Shown: piece after piece, positions 62,164 through 64,000 of the stretch
Numbering within the stretch: the stretch's first letter is position 1
Layout: every line of letters begins with the position of its first letter
Assembly (NCBI GenBank): GCA_032622095.1
Contig: CP136065.1
Span: 208,792,151-208,856,150 of the forward strand
Length of the DNA stretch: 64,000 bases
Reading direction: 5' to 3'
From: Siphonodentalium dalli
Taxonomy: Eukaryota > Mollusca > Scaphopoda > Gadilida > Siphonodentaliidae
Translations under genes and position numbers: made by a program
Notes under the pieces: generated by a model
What the model saw: the letters and a program-made list of their open reading frames with translations, nothing else
Databases searched by the model: none
Told to the model about the DNA's origin: nothing

Positions 62164-63287
62164 TGTACTCTTGATCCAAATAAGCATACCCATGTTTATT
62201 CATTTTTGGAAAAGTTGCCACCCTGTATGGTGCTTAAATATTTGTGTCCGTTAATACTAATGTTTATTTTAAGCAGGATTTTCAAGAAATTTATAATATA
62301 TGCCTATCTCAGATTTGCTGGAGCCTTTAATCATATCAGGAAAAGATAGTGCAAACTTGTTGCTGGGAGTCTGTTTGGTAAGGCCAACATGAAGAATACC
62401 TGTGTTTAGGGTAACCCGCCCGCCCCTACTCAAAACCTGCTGCCAAATTCCATTTCATCGTTTTTCAAAAATTTCCTCCGACTTCAGCCGACTTCATTTT
62501 ATTTTTTTGTAATTAGGAATTCGCGACTGCGGAATTAGCTTAAACAAGTAAACCATTTCCTTGCAAATATCGTCAATTCACAAAAAACGGAAGTGCCGCC
62601 ATTGTTGTTGTAGTATATTCGTATTCCCTCGTCATTGTTCGGCAAACCTCGCCGATTTCTCGAAAGCAGAAACCAGAAAACACGCGATACTTGGGCCGGA
62701 ATATGTATTAACTAGCAAATCGAAAGTAACCGGATATTTTGCCGATTGTACATGGCGATTGAATATGGCGGAAACACTTCCGTGTGCGGATAGATCCTGC
62801 GTTTTAGTTATTAAACTTCACAAATGCGTTCATATGAATCAGAATAGAAACATCATATGGCGCCTGTCAACTATAGCACAGACATAGCATACCATGACAT
62901 TGATTAGTGTGACAATGACTTGCCCAAGCTTTATACGAGTGACACTGGCAGACGATTAGAAGGCATGAATACTTAAATACTATTCCCCATGAAAAATAAA
63001 ATGAAAAAATAAAATAAAATGAAGTACCGCCCGCCCGCCCCTGTTTTTTTCCCTCATGTTACCCTAAACTCAGGTATTCTTCCTTTTGGCCTATGACAAC
63101 AAACAGTGCACAATATGAGAAATTTATATGGTTAATTAACCTTATAGCATTTCAGATAGATTTGCTTCCATTTTGTAAATTGCCACCCTGTACTCTTAAT
63201 CCGCCCAGTACTCTTATTGGATTTAGCAGAATTTTTCACTTGTACTCTTATTCTGCAGCATATGCTTATTTGGACCGCAAGAGTACA
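62164..63287. mobile_element. Nested inverted repeats: outer element
   Basis: TGTACTCTTGATCCAAATAA + GCATA on the left faces TATGCTTATTTGGACCGCAA + GAGTACA on the right. It encloses a second pair of inverted ends at 62382-63091. It is probably a MITE into which another has inserted. No target duplication was identified for the outer pair. Confidence 0.5.
62382..63091. mobile_element. Nested inverted repeats: inner element, about 710 bp
   Basis: Inverted ends of about 34 bp: GGCCAAC-T-GAAGAATACCTG followed by GTTTAGGGTAAC, and GTTACCCTAAACTCAGG + TATTCTTCC...GGCC. Next to each end is a CCGCCCGCCCC run, in the same orientation. Possible TA flanks fit Tc1/mariner but are weak. An open frame at 62561-62887 (108 codons, cysteine- and lysine-rich) shows no transposase motif. 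Confidence 0.6.
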
Positions 63288-63436
63288 TCAGGTTATTTGC
63301 TATGTTAAATATCAATAAATTCTATCAGAAAAAAACAACCAAGATATTTTTGTATTCCTTGCCAGCTGATTGAAATGGAGTTCAATTAAGGTTATTTCAT
63401 CATAGTGTTCAAATGTATTGTGTGTCCGTTACGACA

Positions 63437-63730
63437 GTTCATGTTATTTAATTGACTTTATGAACAGTTCATGAACAGTTCATAAAACTTCAGTTTGAGT
63501 TCATGAATGTTCATGAACTCAAACTGTTCATGAATTATTCACAAACTTTATTCAAAAAGTATTCATGAATAATTCATTAACTTAAAATTGGACATGTTCA
63601 TAAACCTTAAGTTTCATGAATAATTCATGAACTCAAAACTATTCATGAATCTGAAAATTTCATGAATATTCATGAACTCAAAATGTTCATAAACTAGATA
63701 TTTCATGAACCTTGTTCATGAACCTTTATG
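63437..63730. repeat. GTTCATGAAC word cluster
   Basis: About 290 bp built from GTTCATGAAC, TTCATGAATAATTCATGAAC and related self-complementary words at irregular spacing, with AAACT-type fillers. Structurally like 13248-13519 and 15890-16370 but with an unrelated word. No open frame. Confidence 0.8.
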
Positions 63731-63839
63731 TTGTCCAATTTTAAAAATTATGTTCTTATCTCGGCGAGTGAGGACGTATTTCGCTCTCGCTCTGCCTCGC
63801 GCAACGCTACTCGGTAATTAATTACCTACTACAGCCAGC

Positions 63840-64000
63840 ATGTCTGCTCAGGCAGCTTACGACATAGTGTCGAGAACTGTGAAAGTTTCTGTGAATGGCC
63901 GTCAGGCACACTCGTTATCCCAGGATAAAGTTGTTTCTGTTTTGGGTGAGGTATGTTCCCTCCAGGACAGACTCGAAAGCAGTTTATCGAATGGAACGAT
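63840..64000 (+). CDS. Start of an unrecognised ORF, truncated by the window end
   Basis: ATG at 63840 followed by 53 open codons: MSAQAAYDIVSRTVKVSVNG, then RQAHSLSQDKVVSVLGEVCS, then LQDRLESSLSNGT. Upstream is a more GC-rich stretch (CGGCGAGTGAGGACG to CAACGCTACTCGG) unlike the surrounding DNA, as expected for the 5' UTR of a gene or of a retrotransposon ORF1. The protein has no recognisable motif in the visible part. Confidence 0.5.
   Translation, partial: MSAQAAYDIVSRTVKVSVNGRQAHSLSQDKVVSVLGEVCSLQDRLESSLSNGT

Overview
The window is nuclear DNA from an animal, most probably a bivalve or related lophotrochozoan. Coding pieces are short, AG-bounded exons in AT-rich DNA, and most of the sequence is transposon-derived. 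Three features point to molluscs. A full-length I/Nimb-type LINE ends in an (AATC)n tail. A tandem-core element of the bivalve 'pearl' type has ACGG-rich edges and a terminal hairpin followed by GAGCTAAAAA. The octamer-like word acatgta is frequent. No rRNA, tRNA, CRISPR array or bacterial-style operon was seen. The species is not identified.

Layout: 1-8,491 holds anonymous sequence, a hairpin hAT-type MITE (821-1070), a 1.6-kb unit present twice (2218-3835 and 4111-5737) with a 42-bp minisatellite, a small C2H2 zinc-finger ORF (6143-6961) and a promoter-like block of about 32-bp repeats before a TATA box (7731-7863). From 8,492 onward the window is dominated by a large direct duplication. 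Copy A (8,492-23,603) is compact. Copy B (27,547-60,868) has the same order of parts but is swollen by later insertions. The 3.9 kb between them (23,604-27,546) carries a truncated CACTA-type transposase (25,187-26,218). After copy B come a BEN-domain gene exon (61,660-62,122), nested inverted repeats, a GTTCATGAAC-rich cluster and the start of an unrecognised ORF running off the window.

Each copy holds decayed genes in the same order: a helix-hairpin-helix / charged coiled-coil / TatD-C-terminal remnant, a TatD-type metallohydrolase pseudogene, BEN-like exons, an F-box/LRR remnant, a DDE_Tnp_4 transposase fragment, and several MITEs and minisatellites. The TatD stop codon and a frameshift are shared by both copies, so that decay predates the duplication. 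Comparing A with B gives several filled/empty sites inside one window: a hAT MITE (8-bp TSD), a TTAA element, a palindrome, a 5.4-kb transposon (TAG TSD), a composite inverted-repeat array (TAAT TSD) and a 7.2-kb LINE with a 13-bp TSD.

The best candidates for something under-described are these. (1) The 5.4-kb element at 44,282-49,682 has TIRs of about 310 bp, a 3-bp TSD and a broken gene with paired CxxC...HxxxC motifs, an XPG/FEN-like acidic core and a CXC-type cysteine cluster. (2) The composite 38,569-44,188 is built of 451-bp inverted-repeat modules and contains a pearl-like element with a three-monomer higher-order repeat. (3) A hairpin MITE exists as monomer and dimer. (4) Three unrelated clusters are each made of one short self-complementary word. 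No single cellular pathway links the genes; the interactions visible are insertions into insertions.
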